Below are positions 5,188 through 6,802 of a stretch of 6,802 bases of DNA, piece by piece; the first letter of the stretch is position 1, and every line of letters begins with the position of its first letter. The position numbers and the translations under genes are program-made. The DNA is from Dehalococcoidia bacterium (GTDB lineage: Bacteria > Chloroflexota > Dehalococcoidia > GIF9 > AB-539-J10): positions 1 to 6,802 of the forward strand of contig JAUUZT010000044.1 of the NCBI GenBank assembly GCA_030589825.1, given 5' to 3'. The notes beneath the pieces were generated by a model that saw only the letters and a program-made list of their open reading frames with translations, had not been told where the DNA came from and did not search any database.

Positions 5188-6802
5188 ATGGCAGGAGGTT
5201 ATGCGGGAAAGATTCTTTGGGTAGACCTTGGAACAGGTACAATGAAAGATGAGGTCCTGGGAGAGAAACTTTGCAGGGATTACATCGGAGGTTATGGTAT
5301 AGGAGTCAGGCTTTTGTACGACCGAATGAAAGCTGGGACAGATCCCCTGGGACCTGACAACATTCTTGGATTTGTGACCGGTCCATTCACTGGCACCCCA
5401 GCAATTTGCGGCTCGAGATTTCAGGTAGTCTGTAAATCACCTCTGACTGGCGGATGGGGAGATGGAAATTGCGGTGGTGATTTCGGTCCATACCTGAAAT
5501 TCGCCGGTTATGACGGCGTCTTTTTCACCGGTATTTCCTCAAAACCGGTATATCTCTATATCGAAAATGGGAAGGCAGAACTAAAAGATGCCAGCGATTT
5601 ATGGGGCAAGGACAGCTACGAGACCGAAGATGTTCTAGGCAAACGATATGGAGCCAAGACAGCAAAGGTCGCTTGCATCGGTCCGGCGGGAGAGAGTCTC
5701 TCTCTAAGTGCCGCTGTCATGAATTTCCACGGGCGAGCCGCCGGTAGATCTGGTGTAGGTGCTGTAATGGGATCTAAGAAACTGAAGGCAGTTGTTGCCA
5801 ATGGAAAAGGTGGAGTAACTGTTAGTGACCGTCCTAAGACGCTTGAATTGAGAAAGAACTACCTGGCAGCTTTTCCCGGACATCCATTCTATGAACTATT
5901 TAATTCGCAGGGTACAGCTGGCCTTAACGCATCATCCGCCCATAGCGGCGATTCCCCAGTAAAAAACTGGGGCGGCGTTGGAGTCGTTGATTTTCCAGAG
6001 GCAAACCTCATAAGCGGAGACAACGTCATAGCATTGCAGAAAGAGAAAGAAGGCTGTTGGCACTGTACTATCCAGTGCGGTGGGCGAATGAAAGCCCCAA
6101 CAGGGGAATACAAATATACTGAAGGAGAAAGCAAGCCAGAATACGAAACTGCCTGTATGTTTGGTACCAATTGCCTTAATTCGAACTTAGAATCCATCAT
6201 CATGGCTAATGAAATATGCAACAAGGCAGGACTTGATACTATCTCTACAGCTGTATCTATTTCATTCGCCATAGAATGTTATGAGAATGGTCTAATCACA
6301 AAGGAAGATACCGATGGCCTAGAGATGACCTGGGGTAACCATGCTTCTATCGTGGCAATGACCGAGAAGATAGCTAAAAAAGAAGGTTTTGGGGCGCTAT
6401 TAGCACAGGGAGTTGAGAAAGCAGCCGCCAAAATAGGGAAAGGCTCAGAGAAATACGCAATTCATGTAGGCGGGCAAGGACTTCCTGCTCACGATCCAAA
6501 ACTCGGCTATCATTTCGCCACCTTGTACAGAATGGATGCTACTCCTGGCCGTCATACTCAGGGCAGTGAAGCATTGAATCCTCCCGGGCTATTCCCTGCG
6601 TTTGATGAAAGTAGTTGTTCTGGCAGGGGAGAAGCTCATAAACGTGGCAGTGCCATGATGCATATCATTAACTCGACTGGAATGTGTGAGTTTGGCTATT
6701 TCTGTTTATCCAACGCCGTAGCTATTCCTGAGTTCTTAAGCGCAATAACAGGATGGGATATTGACCTTGAAGAAGTTGTTAAAACAGGCGATCGTATTGC
6801 CA
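5188..6802 (+). CDS. Aldehyde:ferredoxin oxidoreductase family protein (partial, runs off the right edge)
   Basis: Members are anaerobic tungstopterin enzymes that carry one [4Fe-4S] cluster, typically oxidising aldehydes to acids with ferredoxin as partner. ATG 5188 follows AAAGGAGGG (5171-5179); 538 codons are visible of a usual 600-700. The N-terminus GYAGKILWVDLGTG and RDYIGGYGIGVRLLYD are typical. SPLTGGWGDGNCGGDFGP and LKFAGYDGVFFTG (about residues 84-117) belong to the N-terminal pterin-binding domain. The cluster ligands are C290-x2-C293-x3-C297 (CWHCTIQC) and, far downstream, C500 in STGMCEF, the same arrangement as C288/C291/C295/C494 of Pyrococcus furiosus AOR. PEYET (317-321) corresponds to the conserved glutamate region, and GLPAHDPK follows later. 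All four ligands are present, so it should be functional. Exact substrate cannot be told: the family also includes formaldehyde, glyceraldehyde-3-phosphate and BamB-type enzymes. Nothing seen of an electron-transfer partner gene; it could lie downstream. Confidence 0.93.
   Translation, partial: MAGGYAGKILWVDLGTGTMKDEVLGEKLCRDYIGGYGIGVRLLYDRMKAGTDPLGPDNILGFVTGPFTGTPAICGSRFQVVCKSPLTGGWGDGNCGGDFGPYLKFAGYDGVFFTGISSKPVYLYIENGKAELKDASDLWGKDSYETEDVLGKRYGAKTAKVACIGPAGESLSLSAAVMNFHGRAAGRSGVGAVMGSKKLKAVVANGKGGVTVSDRPKTLELRKNYLAAFPGHPFYELFNSQGTAGLNASSAHSGDSPVKNWGGVGVVDFPEANLISGDNVIALQKEKEGCWHCTIQCGGRMKAPTGEYKYTEGESKPEYETACMFGTNCLNSNLESIIMANEICNKAGLDTISTAVSISFAIECYENGLITKEDTDGLEMTWGNHASIVAMTEKIAKKEGFGALLAQGVEKAAAKIGKGSEKYAIHVGGQGLPAHDPKLGYHFATLYRMDATPGRHTQGSEALNPPGLFPAFDESSCSGRGEAHKRGSAMMHIINSTGMCEFGYFCLSNAVAIPEFLSAITGWDIDLEEVVKTGDRIA

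Noticed and set aside
5889..6272. Minus-strand open frame of 127 codons opposite the oxidoreductase gene
   Set aside because: It overlaps the conserved CxxCxxxC region coded on the plus strand; shadow frame. The same applies to the minus-strand frame at 5616-5801.
1..6802. tRNA, rRNA, CRISPR array, insertion sequence or phage attachment site
   Set aside because: Looked for on both strands by eye; no cloverleaf-like gene, regularly spaced repeats, transposase, terminal inverted repeats or duplicated target site was visible.

Overview
The window is an ordinary chromosomal stretch of an anaerobic, Gram-positive-like or Chloroflexota-type bacterium with moderate, slightly AT-rich base composition. 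The wording of the FtsK motor domain, the archaeal-type phosphoglycerate mutase next to galU, and a tungsten-type aldehyde:ferredoxin oxidoreductase point towards a Dehalococcoidia-like organism. This is an inference from protein flavour; no rRNA or other phylogenetic marker is present.

Layout from left to right. (1) Positions 1-111 hold the last 36 codons of a ribonuclease J gene, running rightwards. (2) Four bases later begins ftsK, encoding the DNA translocase of the division septum. It is split by a -1 type frame change somewhere between 781 and 859: the membrane half lies in one frame (116-859) and the RecA-like motor plus winged-helix gamma domain in another (continuous to 2346). (3) Leftward genes follow: galU (UTP-glucose-1-phosphate uridylyltransferase) and, upstream of it, apgM (cofactor-independent phosphoglycerate mutase, archaeal type). 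galU overlaps the end of ftsK tail-to-tail by 26 bp. apgM and galU look like a two-gene operon with a 4-base gap. (4) An AT-rich divergent intergenic region of about 290 bp holds short repeated and palindromic motifs and plausible promoters in both directions. (5) A rightward cluster follows: a 50-residue two-helix membrane protein of the DUF3096 type, which was too short for routine ORF lists, then a 63-residue acidic protein of unknown function, then an aldehyde:ferredoxin oxidoreductase family enzyme that runs off the right edge after 538 codons.

How the genes relate. RNase J followed by ftsK/spoIIIE is a gene neighbourhood known from Gram-positive bacteria. apgM (3-phosphoglycerate/2-phosphoglycerate) and galU (UDP-glucose) both sit on the route from central carbon to sugar nucleotides and are probably co-translated. 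The oxidoreductase cluster is metabolically separate, an anaerobic tungstopterin redox step with unknown substrate.

I do not see a convincing new multi-gene system here. The points most worth checking are the broken or recoded ftsK, the unassigned small gene in front of the oxidoreductase, and the repeat-rich divergent control region with a possible five-codon leader ORF overlapping the apgM start. I found no tRNA, rRNA, CRISPR array, insertion sequence or integration site.
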